From DASUPK01 sp963801055 (GTDB lineage Bacteria > Actinomycetota > Thermoleophilia > Solirubrobacterales > 70-9): a stretch of DNA of 64,000 nucleotides. Every line of letters begins with the position of its first letter. Position 1 is the first letter of the stretch. This document shows positions 42,725 to 51,086 of this stretch, piece after piece. Position numbers and translations under genes: made by a program. The DNA is taken from assembly GCA_963801055.1 (NCBI GenBank), contig CAWDDE010000004.1:1-64000 (forward strand). The letters are read 5' to 3'. The notes beneath the pieces are model-generated. The model made no database searches. It was not told the DNA's origin and saw only the letters and a list, made by a program, of their open reading frames with translations.

Positions 42725-44098
42725 GTGAACCCAGGCACGAAACCACGCCCGCCGCTGCCCGCGGGGCCCTTCCTGGTCGTCGGGCTGGCGCGCTCCGGGG
42801 CGGCGATCGCGCGCGTGCTCGCCGAGCGTGGTGAGACCGTGCTTGGGGTCGACTCCGGGAGCCCCGACGAGGCGGCAGGGCTCGCGCAGGCAGGCGTCGA
42901 AGTCAGCTTGGGCGTGGATGGAACGCGGCAACTCGATCGTGCCCGAACGCTGGTCAAGAGCCCCGGCGTGCCCCAGGATGCCCCGGTCGTTCAGGCGGCG
43001 CGCGAGCGCGGCATCGAGGTCACCGGCGAGCTCGAGCTCGCCTGGCGGCTGATCCCGAACGACTTCTGCGCGGTCACCGGGACGAACGGCAAGACCACCA
43101 CCACGGAGCTGATCGGCCACCTCTACCGGACCGCGGGCCGGCCGGTGGCCGTGGCCGGCAACGTCGGCACGCCGCTCGCCTCGCTGGTCGGCGCCGTCGA
43201 CCCGGAGGCCACCGTGGTCTGCGAGGCATCGAGCTTTCAGCTCGAGGACACCAACTACTTCTCCCCCGAGTGTGCGGTCTTCGTCAACATCGCTCCCGAC
43301 CACCTCGATCGCCACGGGACGCTCGAGAACTACCTGGCGGCGAAGCTGCGCATCTTCGCCAACCAGGGGAACGACGACGTCGCCGTCTACAACGGCCAGA
43401 CCGGGGAGCTCCAGGGGCGGGACCTGGGCGGTTGCGCCCGCCTGGTCCGCGTCTGCCCCGCCGAGGAGGCGGCGGCGGATCCCGACTGTGAGCTCAGCAT
43501 GCGCGACGGGGTGATCTTCGCGGCCGAGGAGCCGCTGATCCGGGCCGACGAGCTGCAGCTCCTCGGGAACCACAACGTCGAGAACGCGATGGCGGCGGCC
43601 GCGGCGGCGCTCGCCTCCGGCCTTCCGCGCGACGCCGTCGCGGAGGGACTGCGGAGCTTCCCGGGCGTGCGCCACCGCCTCGAGAGAATCCGCGAGCGCG
43701 ACGGGGTCCTCTATGTCAACGACTCGAAGGCGACCAACGTGGCCTCGGCTCTCGCCGGTATCCGGGCTTTCGACGGCGGCGTCCGGCTGATCGCAGGCGG
43801 TCGTCCCAAGCAGGAGAGCTTCGAGCCGCTGGCCCCGGCGGTGGTCGAGCGCTGCGTCGCCTGCTACCTGATCGGCGAGGCCGCCGAGCGCATGGCCCGC
43901 GAGCTTGCTCCCGCGGTCCAGGCCGGCGTCGAAATCACCGACTGCGGAACGCTCGAGCGCGCCGTCGAGGCGGCTGCGGCCGAAGCCAAGCCCGGCGAGA
44001 TCGTCCTGCTCTCCCCGGCGTGCGCGAGCTTCGACGCCTTCCGCGACTTCGAGGAGCGCGGCGATCGGTTCCGCGGGCTGGTGGAGGCCCTCGGATGA
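42725..44098 (+). CDS. murD: UDP-N-acetylmuramoyl-L-alanine--D-glutamate ligase
   Basis: This 457-residue ligase adds D-Glu to UDP-MurNAc-L-Ala. N-terminal Rossmann part is FLVVGLARSGAAIARVLAE, the ATP motif VTGTNGKTTTTELIGHL, then EASSFQLEDTNYFSPE, LLGNHNVENAMAA, NDSKATNVASALAGI, and the end LLSPACASFDAFRDFEERG, all MurD signatures. GTG 42725 is preferred and the frame upstream is not open. It overlaps ftsW by ATGA. Confidence 0.96.
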   Translation: MNPGTKPRPPLPAGPFLVVGLARSGAAIARVLAERGETVLGVDSGSPDEAAGLAQAGVEVSLGVDGTRQLDRARTLVKSPGVPQDAPVVQAARERGIEVTGELELAWRLIPNDFCAVTGTNGKTTTTELIGHLYRTAGRPVAVAGNVGTPLASLVGAVDPEATVVCEASSFQLEDTNYFSPECAVFVNIAPDHLDRHGTLENYLAAKLRIFANQGNDDVAVYNGQTGELQGRDLGGCARLVRVCPAEEAAADPDCELSMRDGVIFAAEEPLIRADELQLLGNHNVENAMAAAAAALASGLPRDAVAEGLRSFPGVRHRLERIRERDGVLYVNDSKATNVASALAGIRAFDGGVRLIAGGRPKQESFEPLAPAVVERCVACYLIGEAAERMARELAPAVQAGVEITDCGTLERAVEAAAAEAKPGEIVLLSPACASFDAFRDFEERGDRFRGLVEALG

Positions 44099-45450
44099 GC
44101 GGCGCCGGCAGGGCCCAGAAGCGGGCCGCTCCACCGATCGAGTACTCCCTGCTGCTCACCGCAACCCTCTGCCTGCTCGCCTTCGGCGCGGTCATGGTGT
44201 TCAGCGCCAGCTCGGCACGCTCGCTGCTCAGCAGCGGCGGCAACGGCTTCTACTACCTCGAGCGCACTCTGGTCTTCGGGGCGATCGGCTTGGCGGTGAT
44301 GCGGATCGCATCGGTGCGCGGGATCGCCGCGGTCAGGGTGATGACGCCGCTGATCCTGGTCTCATCGCTCTTCCTGCTCCTCGTCGTGCTGCTCCCTGGC
44401 GTGGGCACGCAGGTGAACGGCGCGCAGCGCTGGGTCGGCGGGGGGTTCTTGCGGTTCCAGCCCTCCGAGCTCGCGAAGATCGCCCTGGTCCTCTACGGCG
44501 CCTACCTCCTGTCTGCGGAGCCGAAGCGCGCCCGGACGCTCGCCGGCCTCGGGCCGTACCTCTTGATCGTCGGCGCCTCGATGCTGCTGATCGCCAAGGA
44601 GCCCGACCTGGGCACGGCGATCATCGCCGCGGTCTCGGTCTGCTGCATGCTCTTCGTGGCGGGCGTTCGGCCGCGCACCCTGGCGCCGGTCGCCATCGTC
44701 ATCGCCGTGATCGGCCTGGGGATGATCGCGACTCACCCCTACCAGGAGGCCCGTCTCACCGGCTTCCTTCATCCCAGCAGCGACACGAGTGGCGGTGGTT
44801 TCCAGGCGAAGCAGGCGACCATCGCGGTGGGATCCGGCGGGCTGACCGGCGTCGGGCTCGGCGAGAGCGTGCAGAAGGCGTCCTACCTGCCCGAGGCACA
44901 CACGGACATGGTGGCCGCGGTGATCGGAGAGGAGCTCGGGCTGGTCGGGATGTTTGTCCTGATCGGGCTCTTCGGGATGTTCGGGTACGCCGGGCTGCGA
45001 GCCGCCCACCGTGCCCGCGACCGCTTCAGCAAGCTGCTCGCGGCGGGGCTCACCTCTCTGATCATGGCCCAGGCCGCCCTCAACCTGTTCGCAGTGCTCG
45101 GCCTGGCCCCGCTCACCGGCGTGCCCCTGCCGTTCGTCTCCTACGGGGGGACGAGCCTGGTACTCACGCTTGCCGCTGCCGGCCTGATCCTGAACGTCGC
45201 CCGTCGGCCGACCGCGCGGGCCTCGAGGCGGAGCGGAGCCGGCAGGGGCCGCCGCTCGGCCGAGGGCCCTGCGAGACTGCGCGTGGTCAAGGGCGGAACC
45301 CGTGATGCAAGGGCGCTCCGAGCGAAGCGAGGAGCAACCCGTATAACGAGAAAGCGCGCAGCAAGCAATGGCACGAGTCGTGATAGCGGCCGGCGGCACG
45401 GCGGGGCACGTCGTGCCGGCGATCGCCGTCGCCGACGCGCTTCGCGCTGA
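44095..45450 (+). CDS. ftsW: Septal peptidoglycan polymerase FtsW
   Basis: This 451-residue SEDS protein polymerises glycan strands at the septum together with FtsI. It has ten helices; signatures include MVFSASSARSL, NGAQRWVGGGFLRFQPSELAK, AKEPDLGTA, EAHTDMVAAVIGEELGL, and GVPLPFVSYGGTSLV. The C-terminal 60 residues are basic (many Arg/Lys) and overlap murG by 83 bases, which is unusual. ATG 44095 overlaps the murD stop. The tail codons contain the second type of dispersed repeat described below. Confidence 0.95.
   Translation: MSGAGRAQKRAAPPIEYSLLLTATLCLLAFGAVMVFSASSARSLLSSGGNGFYYLERTLVFGAIGLAVMRIASVRGIAAVRVMTPLILVSSLFLLLVVLLPGVGTQVNGAQRWVGGGFLRFQPSELAKIALVLYGAYLLSAEPKRARTLAGLGPYLLIVGASMLLIAKEPDLGTAIIAAVSVCCMLFVAGVRPRTLAPVAIVIAVIGLGMIATHPYQEARLTGFLHPSSDTSGGGFQAKQATIAVGSGGLTGVGLGESVQKASYLPEAHTDMVAAVIGEELGLVGMFVLIGLFGMFGYAGLRAAHRARDRFSKLLAAGLTSLIMAQAALNLFAVLGLAPLTGVPLPFVSYGGTSLVLTLAAAGLILNVARRPTARASRRSGAGRGRRSAEGPARLRVVKGGTRDARALRAKRGATRITRKRAASNGTSRDSGRRHGGARRAGDRRRRRASR
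45297..45345. repeat. Short dispersed repeat shared with 61590-61622 (copy 1)
   Basis: It reads ACCCGTGAT at 45298-45306 and GAGGAGCAACCCGTATA at 45329-45345. The same two blocks, ACCCGTGAT and GAGGAGCAACCCGTTTA, appear at 61591-61622 with a shorter gap. Here they are inside the 3' end of ftsW, just before murG. Confidence 0.4.
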
Positions 45451-46474
45451 GGGCGCGGAGGTCAGCTTCCTCGGCACCCGCGAGCGCGCCGAGGCGGACC
45501 TCGTTCCCGCCGCCGGCTACGACATCGATTACCTGCGGGTCAGCGGGTTCGATCGGCGCAACCCGCTGAAGGCCGCCGTCGCGGCGTGGAGGGCCGTCGG
45601 CGCGACGCGCGACGCGCGGCGCCTGCTCACCCGGCGCCGAGCGGACGTCGTGCTGGGTGGCGGCGGATACGTGGCCGGGCCGGTCGGCCTCGCGGCGGTC
45701 AGGATAGGGGTGCCACTCGTGCTCACCGAGGCCGACAGCCATCTCGGACTCGCCAACCGGCTGCTCGCCCGCCGCGCCAGCCGCGTCTGCCTCTCCTTCC
45801 CGATCCCCGGCAGGGATGGAGGTCCCTACGTGGTGACCGGGAGACCCGTGCCGCGTGCCGTCCTCGAGGCGGACCCGGCCGTCGCCAGGCGCCGTTTCGG
45901 GATCCCGGAGCCGGCCGACTGCGTGACCGTCGTCGGCGGCAGCCTGGGCGCACGCTCGATCAACCTGGCCGCGTTCGACGCGTTCAGTCGGCTCGAGCGG
46001 GGCCTTCCTCACGATCACGTCGGGAAGCCCTGGGTCCTGCACGTAGTGGGGCGTCGGGACTACGGCGAGCTCAGGCGGCGCTGGGAGGAGCAGGGCAGCC
46101 CGGAGCGCTACACCCTGATCCAATACGAGCCCAACCTCGGCGACGTGCTCGCCGCCGCCGACCTGGTTGTCGCCCGAGCCGGCGGTTCGGTGATGGAGAT
46201 CGCGGCGGCGGGTCGGCCCGCGATCCTGATCCCCTACCCGTACGCGACGGGCGATCATCAGATGACCAACGCCCGCTGGATGGCCGACGGCGCCGGCGCG
46301 GTGGTGATCCCGGACGGAGAGCTGAGCCCCGAGCGGCTCAGCGCCGAGATCGCCGAGCTGCTCTCCGACGAGGATCGGCTGCGGGCGATGTCGATCGCCG
46401 CCCGGCGACTGGCGAAGCCCGACGCGGCCGAGCGAATAGCCCGGGAGGTCCTGGGGGCGGCGGGTGGTGCCTGA
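45368..46474 (+). CDS. murG: UDP-GlcNAc transferase MurG
   Basis: This 368-residue GT28 enzyme converts lipid I to lipid II. The N-terminal motif AAGGTAGHVVPAIAVADAL holds the lipid phosphate loop; the second GGGGYVAGPVGLAA follows. The donor domain has VVGGSLGARSINLA, VVARAGGSVMEIAAAGRPAILIPYPYATGDHQMTNA, all characteristic. ATG 45368 lies inside ftsW. Ribosome site is unclear. It is followed by murC, overlapping. Confidence 0.95.
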   Translation: MARVVIAAGGTAGHVVPAIAVADALRAEGAEVSFLGTRERAEADLVPAAGYDIDYLRVSGFDRRNPLKAAVAAWRAVGATRDARRLLTRRRADVVLGGGGYVAGPVGLAAVRIGVPLVLTEADSHLGLANRLLARRASRVCLSFPIPGRDGGPYVVTGRPVPRAVLEADPAVARRRFGIPEPADCVTVVGGSLGARSINLAAFDAFSRLERGLPHDHVGKPWVLHVVGRRDYGELRRRWEEQGSPERYTLIQYEPNLGDVLAAADLVVARAGGSVMEIAAAGRPAILIPYPYATGDHQMTNARWMADGAGAVVIPDGELSPERLSAEIAELLSDEDRLRAMSIAARRLAKPDAAERIAREVLGAAGGA

Positions 46475-47873
46475 GCCGATGCGGGGTCGCAGGCTCCACT
46501 ACATCGCGATCGGAGGTGCCGGGATGAGCGGCCTGGCGCTCGTCACCAGGGCGCTGGGCGCGCAGGTGACCGGCTCCGACCGGTCCGAGTCCTCATATAT
46601 GGAGCGCCTGCGGGCCGCGGGAATCGAGCCTTACCTCGGACACGACGCGGACCAGGTTCCCGCGGACGCGGAGGTGGTCGTCTCGACCGCTGTTCCGGGG
46701 GACAACCCGGAGCTGGTCAGGGCGCGTGAGCGCGGGCAGACCGTGATCCATCGTGGCGAGCTCCTCGCCGAGCTCTGCTCCCAGCGCAGGCTGCTGGCCG
46801 TGGCGGGAACCCACGGCAAGACGACGACGGCGGCGATGTGCGTCTGGGCGCTGCGCGGCATCGGCGCCGACGCCGCCTTCTTCCTCGGCGGTGAGCTGCT
46901 CGGCGCTGGACCGGGCGGCGAGCCCGCCAACGCCGGCTGGGGAGAGGGCGATTGGGTCGTCGCCGAGGCCGACGAAAGCGACGCAAGCTTCCTGAAGCTG
47001 CGCCCGGAGATCGCGGCGATCACCAACTTGGAGCTCGATCACCACTCGCGCTGGCGCTCGCTGGCCGAGCTCGCGGAGGCGTTCGCGGCCTTCGTTGCCC
47101 CGGCGAGGGCAATGGTCACCGGCGCGGACGTCCGGCTCCCCGGGCAGGAGGGCCAGCGGGTGGTCCGGTTCGCGCTCGAGGCAGCCCCGGGCCAGTCGGC
47201 TCCAAAGGCCGACCTGCTGGCCACCGAGATCAGCGCCGCCCCCGACGGTGGCAGCCGCTTCCGCGCCCAGGGAGCCGACATCGACGCCGAGGTCGTCCTG
47301 CGCGTGCCCGGGCGCCACAACATCGCCAACGCGCTTGCCGCCCTCGGAGGGCTCTCGCTCGCCGGCTTCGACGCCGAGGCGTGCGCGAGGGCGCTCCGCG
47401 ATTTCCCTGGGGTGTCGCGGCGCTTCGAATTCAAGGGTGAGCGCAACGGGGCCCGCATCTACGACGACTATGCCCATCACCCGACCGAGGTCTCGGCCAC
47501 GCTCGAGGCCGCCCGCGAGCTCGGTCCCCGACGACTGATCGCGGCCTTCCAGCCACATCTTTACTCACGGACCAAGGCGCTCGCGGCGGAGTTCGGCGCG
47601 GCGCTCGCCGCGGCCGACGAGGTCGCGGTCCTCGACGTCTACCCGGCTCGCGAGGAGCCGGTGGGGCCCCTCGCCGGGGTAAGCGGCCTGATGGTGGCCG
47701 ATCAGGCCGCGGACCGTGCCCGGGGAGGGCGGGTGTGGTGGCTCCCCACCGCCGAGACGGCCGTCGAGGCGCTCGGACCCAGGCTCGAAGAGGGCGACCT
47801 GCTGATCACGATCGGCGCGGGCGACATCTACAAGCTCGCGGAGGCTCTCGTGGATGGAGCGGAACCGAGATGA
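46464..47873 (+). CDS. murC: UDP-N-acetylmuramate--L-alanine ligase
   Basis: This 469-residue ligase adds L-Ala to UDP-MurNAc, the first peptide step. Signatures are IGGAGMSGLAL near the start, AGTHGKTTTAAMCVWAL, EADESDASFLKLRP, RHNIANALAALG, DDYAHHPTEVSATL, and FQPHLYSRTKAL. GTG 46464 is within the murG end; ATG 46479 is a good alternative start. It overlaps murB by ATGA. Confidence 0.95.
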   Translation: MVPEPMRGRRLHYIAIGGAGMSGLALVTRALGAQVTGSDRSESSYMERLRAAGIEPYLGHDADQVPADAEVVVSTAVPGDNPELVRARERGQTVIHRGELLAELCSQRRLLAVAGTHGKTTTAAMCVWALRGIGADAAFFLGGELLGAGPGGEPANAGWGEGDWVVAEADESDASFLKLRPEIAAITNLELDHHSRWRSLAELAEAFAAFVAPARAMVTGADVRLPGQEGQRVVRFALEAAPGQSAPKADLLATEISAAPDGGSRFRAQGADIDAEVVLRVPGRHNIANALAALGGLSLAGFDAEACARALRDFPGVSRRFEFKGERNGARIYDDYAHHPTEVSATLEAARELGPRRLIAAFQPHLYSRTKALAAEFGAALAAADEVAVLDVYPAREEPVGPLAGVSGLMVADQAADRARGGRVWWLPTAETAVEALGPRLEEGDLLITIGAGDIYKLAEALVDGAEPR

Positions 47874-48787
47874 GCGCACCGCCCGGCGTCGAGCGCGACT
47901 ACCCGCTCTCGCGACTCACCACAGTCAGGGCCGGCGGGCCGGCCGACTTCTTTGCCCCGCCGGAGTCCGAGCAGGAGCTGGTCGCTCTGCTCTCCTGGGC
48001 GGAACGAGAGGGGCTCGCGATCGGGGTGGTGGGTTCCGGCTCCAACCTGCTCGTCTCGGACGAAGGCTTTCGCGGCCTGGTGATCAAGCTCGCCGGTGGA
48101 CTTACCCGGGTGGAGCGCGATGGGCTCCGGATCGCCTGCGGCGGCGGCGCCCGGCTGCCGTCGGCGGCAGCCCGAGCAGCGGGGTGGGGGCTGGCGGGGC
48201 TCGAGTTCGGAGTGAACATCCCCGGCACCGTCGGCGGCGCCGTGCGGATGAACGCCAACGCCTATGGCGGAGAGCTCGGCCGTGTCCTCGAGGAGGTCAC
48301 GGTGTGCACCGCGGCCGGCTCGGAGCGCCGCCCTCCCTCCGAGCTCGGCTTCCGCTACCGCGGCTCCAACCTCGGCGACGGCGAGGTCGTGGCGGGTGCA
48401 ACGTTCGCCCTCTTCGAGTCGAATCCGGCCGACGTGAAGGCCACGATGGCGGAGATGCGGCGCAGGCGAAAGGAGGCCCAGCCGTCCGGGATCAAGACCT
48501 TCGGGTCGACGTTCGTTAACCCCGAGGACCCGAGTGCCGAGGGACGCTCGGCCGGCCAGCTGCTCGACGCGGCCGGCGGTCGCGGGCTGCAGATCGGTGG
48601 GGCCCGGCTCTCGCCGAAGCACGCCAACTTCGTGGAGAACACAGGGGAGGCGACAACGGCCGACATCCTCGCCTTGATGGCGGCCGCCAGGCGCAAGGTC
48701 CACGAACGCTTCGGGGTTGTCCTCGAGCCGGAGGTCCAGGTTCTCGGCGAGGTGAGTTGGCCGGAGGAATGGCGGCTCGAGCGCTGA
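47870..48787 (+). CDS. murB: UDP-N-acetylenolpyruvoylglucosamine reductase
   Basis: This 305-residue FAD enzyme reduces the enolpyruvyl group to give UDP-MurNAc, using NADPH. The FAD motif VVGSGSNLLVSDEGFRG is followed by GLEFGVNIPGTVGGAVRMNANAYG, and by the catalytic Ser in TFGSTFVNPE; the end carries LEPEVQVLG. ATG 47870 overlaps murC. The open frame from 47735 is a shadow. Length is that of the short MurB type. Confidence 0.95.
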   Translation: MSAPPGVERDYPLSRLTTVRAGGPADFFAPPESEQELVALLSWAEREGLAIGVVGSGSNLLVSDEGFRGLVIKLAGGLTRVERDGLRIACGGGARLPSAAARAAGWGLAGLEFGVNIPGTVGGAVRMNANAYGGELGRVLEEVTVCTAAGSERRPPSELGFRYRGSNLGDGEVVAGATFALFESNPADVKATMAEMRRRRKEAQPSGIKTFGSTFVNPEDPSAEGRSAGQLLDAAGGRGLQIGGARLSPKHANFVENTGEATTADILALMAAARRKVHERFGVVLEPEVQVLGEVSWPEEWRLER

Positions 48788-48797
48788 ATCGGAAGGA

Positions 48798-49568
48798 ATG
48801 GCAACCAGAGCGCTGAGCCCGCGCCCGCCCGTCGGGCGCGCGTCTTCGGCCCGCCCGCGCCCGGCCGCCCGGGGCGCGCTGATCCGCGGCAGGCTGATTG
48901 CCGGCGTGATCGCGATCGCGGTGCTCTACGCCGGATACATGCTCTGGTTCCGGAACCTCCCCTGGTTCGCGATCGACAGCGTGACCATCGCCGGCGCCAC
49001 CACCCACGAGCGACAGATCAAGACGGCGGTCGAGCGGGCGGCGGGAGACATGACGACGCTCCATATCAAGGACGACCAGCTCCGGGATGCCGTGGCGCAG
49101 TTCCCGACCGTCGCCACCGTCCGGGCGAGCACGAGCTTTCCCCACACGCTGCACGTGATCATCAGCGAGAGGCTGCCAATCGGGTTCATCAAGGCCGGCG
49201 CGAACCGCACGGCGGTCTCCGCCGACGGCTACCTGCTGCCCGATGCGAGCTTCGATCCCAAGCGCCTGCCGAGAATCGAGGGGCCCGTGGCGCACGGCGT
49301 CCGGCTCGACGGAGACACAGCGGCCCAGGCCGCGATCCTGGGTGCGACGCCGCAGCCGCTGCGCGACCAGGTGATGGACTCGAGCTGGGACGAGCAGCAC
49401 GGCGGGGTACTGGTGCAGCTCGACGGCGGGCCGGAGGTGCGCTTCGGCGACGGCTCTCGCGCCAGGGAGAAGTGGACGGCGGCAGTCGCCGTGCTCTCCA
49501 GCCCCGAGAGGGGATCGCCCTCCTACCTCGACGTGAGTGTCCCGGAGCGTCCCGTCTCGGGAAGCTGA
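48798..49568 (+). CDS. ftsQ: FtsQ/DivIB-type division protein
   Basis: This 256-residue bitopic protein stabilises FtsL/FtsB. A basic Arg/Pro/Ala N-terminus precedes a helix LIAGVIAIAVLYAGYML and a POTRA domain (WFAIDSVTIAGATTHERQIKTAV; FPTVATVRASTSFPHTLHVIISERLPIGFI), then an FtsQ beta domain with a putative LPRIEGP segment. It is in its usual place between murB and ftsZ. ATG 48798 follows murB by 10 bases with GGAAGG ahead. Confidence 0.92.
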   Translation: MATRALSPRPPVGRASSARPRPAARGALIRGRLIAGVIAIAVLYAGYMLWFRNLPWFAIDSVTIAGATTHERQIKTAVERAAGDMTTLHIKDDQLRDAVAQFPTVATVRASTSFPHTLHVIISERLPIGFIKAGANRTAVSADGYLLPDASFDPKRLPRIEGPVAHGVRLDGDTAAQAAILGATPQPLRDQVMDSSWDEQHGGVLVQLDGGPEVRFGDGSRAREKWTAAVAVLSSPERGSPSYLDVSVPERPVSGS

Positions 49569-49580
49569 GCGGCGCCGGGC

Positions 49581-49610
49581 GCACAACTCGCACGCTGCAA
49601 AGCGTTGTGC
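49581..49610. promoter_or_regulatory. Inverted repeat after ftsQ
   Basis: GCACAAC (49581-49587) and GTTGTGC (49604-49610) form an imperfect hairpin with an inner GCT/AGC pairing and GCAA loop. It may be a weak terminator after ftsQ or an operator. Confidence 0.3.
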
Positions 49611-49755
49611 AAGATGATCTGGCCCTAGAGGCGATCCGCGGCGGGCATCGAAAACAGACGGCACAATGGCCGCAAAATGCGCCAATTTGCAGGTATTTCC
49701 AGGGGGCTCAACCAACCCTGTACCTCGACCTGTAGACGAGACTTACCCCGACGGA

Positions 49756-49778
49756 ACTCTCAAGCAAGACTTGAGAGT
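49756..49778. promoter_or_regulatory. Perfect 9-bp inverted repeat upstream of ftsZ
   Basis: ACTCTCAAG (49756-49764) and CTTGAGAGT (49770-49778) are exact reverse complements around CAAGA. The second half ends 17 bases before the -35 element of ftsZ, and no T run follows, so an operator is more likely than a terminator. No known regulator was matched. Confidence 0.5.
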
Positions 49779-49795
49779 CCAGGCGTGAAGGACCG

Positions 49796-49824
49796 TTGAC
49801 AGTGCGTAATTTTTGCCCTACTTT
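49796..49824 (+). promoter_or_regulatory. Promoter of ftsZ
   Basis: TTGACA (49796-49801), a 17-base spacer and TACTTT (49819-49824) lie 52 bases before ATG 49877. A near-perfect -35 and exact spacing make it the best sigma-70-type promoter seen in the window. ftsZ is therefore not only read from the upstream dcw genes. The rest of 49569-49876 has no gene. Confidence 0.7.
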
Positions 49825-49876
49825 CGACTGGCCCAAATAGCCGAATCGGCGGCTGGGCTCGGAGCAGGACCAACAA

Positions 49877-50956
49877 ATGGAGACTTCGTATCTGGCAGTC
49901 ATCAAGGTCGTCGGAGTCGGCGGCGGTGGCTCCAATGCCGTCAGCCGGATGATCGACGCGGGTCTGCGCGGCGTCGAGTTCGTCGCTGTGAACACCGACG
50001 CGCAGGCGCTGCAGGCGGCTGACGCCGACGTCAAGATCGGCATCGGGCACAACCTGACCAAGGGACTCGGCGCAGGCGCCAACCCCGAGGTCGGCGGGGG
50101 CGCGGCGGCCGAGTCGCGCGACGAGATCAAGGACGCCCTCAAGGGCGCGGACATGATCTTCATCACCTGCGGTGAGGGTGGTGGAACCGGGACCGGCGCC
50201 GCCCCGGTGATCGCCGAGATCGCGAAGCAGGAGATCGGCGCCCTCACCGTGGGCGCGGTCACCAAGCCTTTCGAGTTCGAGGGCAAGAAGCGGATGGCAC
50301 AGGCCGAGGAGGGCATCGACCGGCTCCGCAAGGAGGTCGACACCCTGATCACCGTGCCGAACGAGAAGCTGCTGCAGATCGTCGAGCGGCGCACGACGAT
50401 CCTGGAGGCCTTCCGCGAGGCCGACGACATCCTCCGCCAGGGCGTCCAGGGCATCACCGACCTGATCACGATCCCGGGGCTGATCAACCTCGACTTCGCC
50501 GATGTCCGTTTGGTCATGCATCAGGCCGGCTCGGCGCTGATGGGCGTCGGCACCGGGACGGGCGAGAACCGGGCCGTGGAAGCCGCGAAGGCCGCGATCA
50601 CGTCGCCGCTGATCGAGGAGCAGATCGACGGGGCAAAGGGCATGCTGCTCAACGTCACCGGCGGCGAGGACCTCGGCCTCTTCGAGGTGAACGAGGCCGC
50701 TCGCCTCGGCGTTCAGGCCGCAGACACCAACGCCAATATCGTCTTCGGCGCGGTGGTCGACTCGTCGATGCACGAGGAGGTCCGCGTCACGGTGATCGCG
50801 ACCGGCTTCGAGGGCTTCGAGATGATCGCCCGGGCGCCGGAGTTCACCGCTCGGGCCGCCGAGCGCCGCCCCGCGCCCGTCCGCGGCGGTCGCGAGACGA
50901 TGAGCGATCTGCGGATCTCAGAGTCCGAGATCGACGTCCCGGACTTCCTCAAGTAG
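49877..50956 (+). CDS. ftsZ: Cell division protein FtsZ
   Basis: This 359-residue tubulin-like GTPase forms the division ring. The first motif is VVGVGGGGSNAVSRMI; the tubulin signature is GEGGGTGTGAAPVIAEI; the T7 loop NLDFADVRLVM supplies the catalytic Asp; the C-terminal peptide SEIDVPDFLK binds SepF or ZipA-like partners. The linker before it is short (about 25 residues, Arg/Pro rich). ATG 49877 follows GGAGCAGG. No ftsA, pgeF or sepF lies after it, in contrast to many actinobacteria. Confidence 0.97.
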   Translation: METSYLAVIKVVGVGGGGSNAVSRMIDAGLRGVEFVAVNTDAQALQAADADVKIGIGHNLTKGLGAGANPEVGGGAAAESRDEIKDALKGADMIFITCGEGGGTGTGAAPVIAEIAKQEIGALTVGAVTKPFEFEGKKRMAQAEEGIDRLRKEVDTLITVPNEKLLQIVERRTTILEAFREADDILRQGVQGITDLITIPGLINLDFADVRLVMHQAGSALMGVGTGTGENRAVEAAKAAITSPLIEEQIDGAKGMLLNVTGGEDLGLFEVNEAARLGVQAADTNANIVFGAVVDSSMHEEVRVTVIATGFEGFEMIARAPEFTARAAERRPAPVRGGRETMSDLRISESEIDVPDFLK

Positions 50957-51086
50957 TCGGCGGCGCTAAGGCGCCCGGAAAGCGCGCTGCGCCTCGGCCT
51001 CCTCGTGGGGGAGGAAGTTCTCGACCCGCTTGAGCTCGATGAGCTCCTCGTCGGGGAGGGTCACGGCCAGCAGTATCGTGGCGAAC

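Noticed and set aside
50957..51086. Glycine riboswitch before gcvT
   Set aside because: The conserved GGAGAG and related core motifs are absent and the gap is short; only a weak hairpin is visible.
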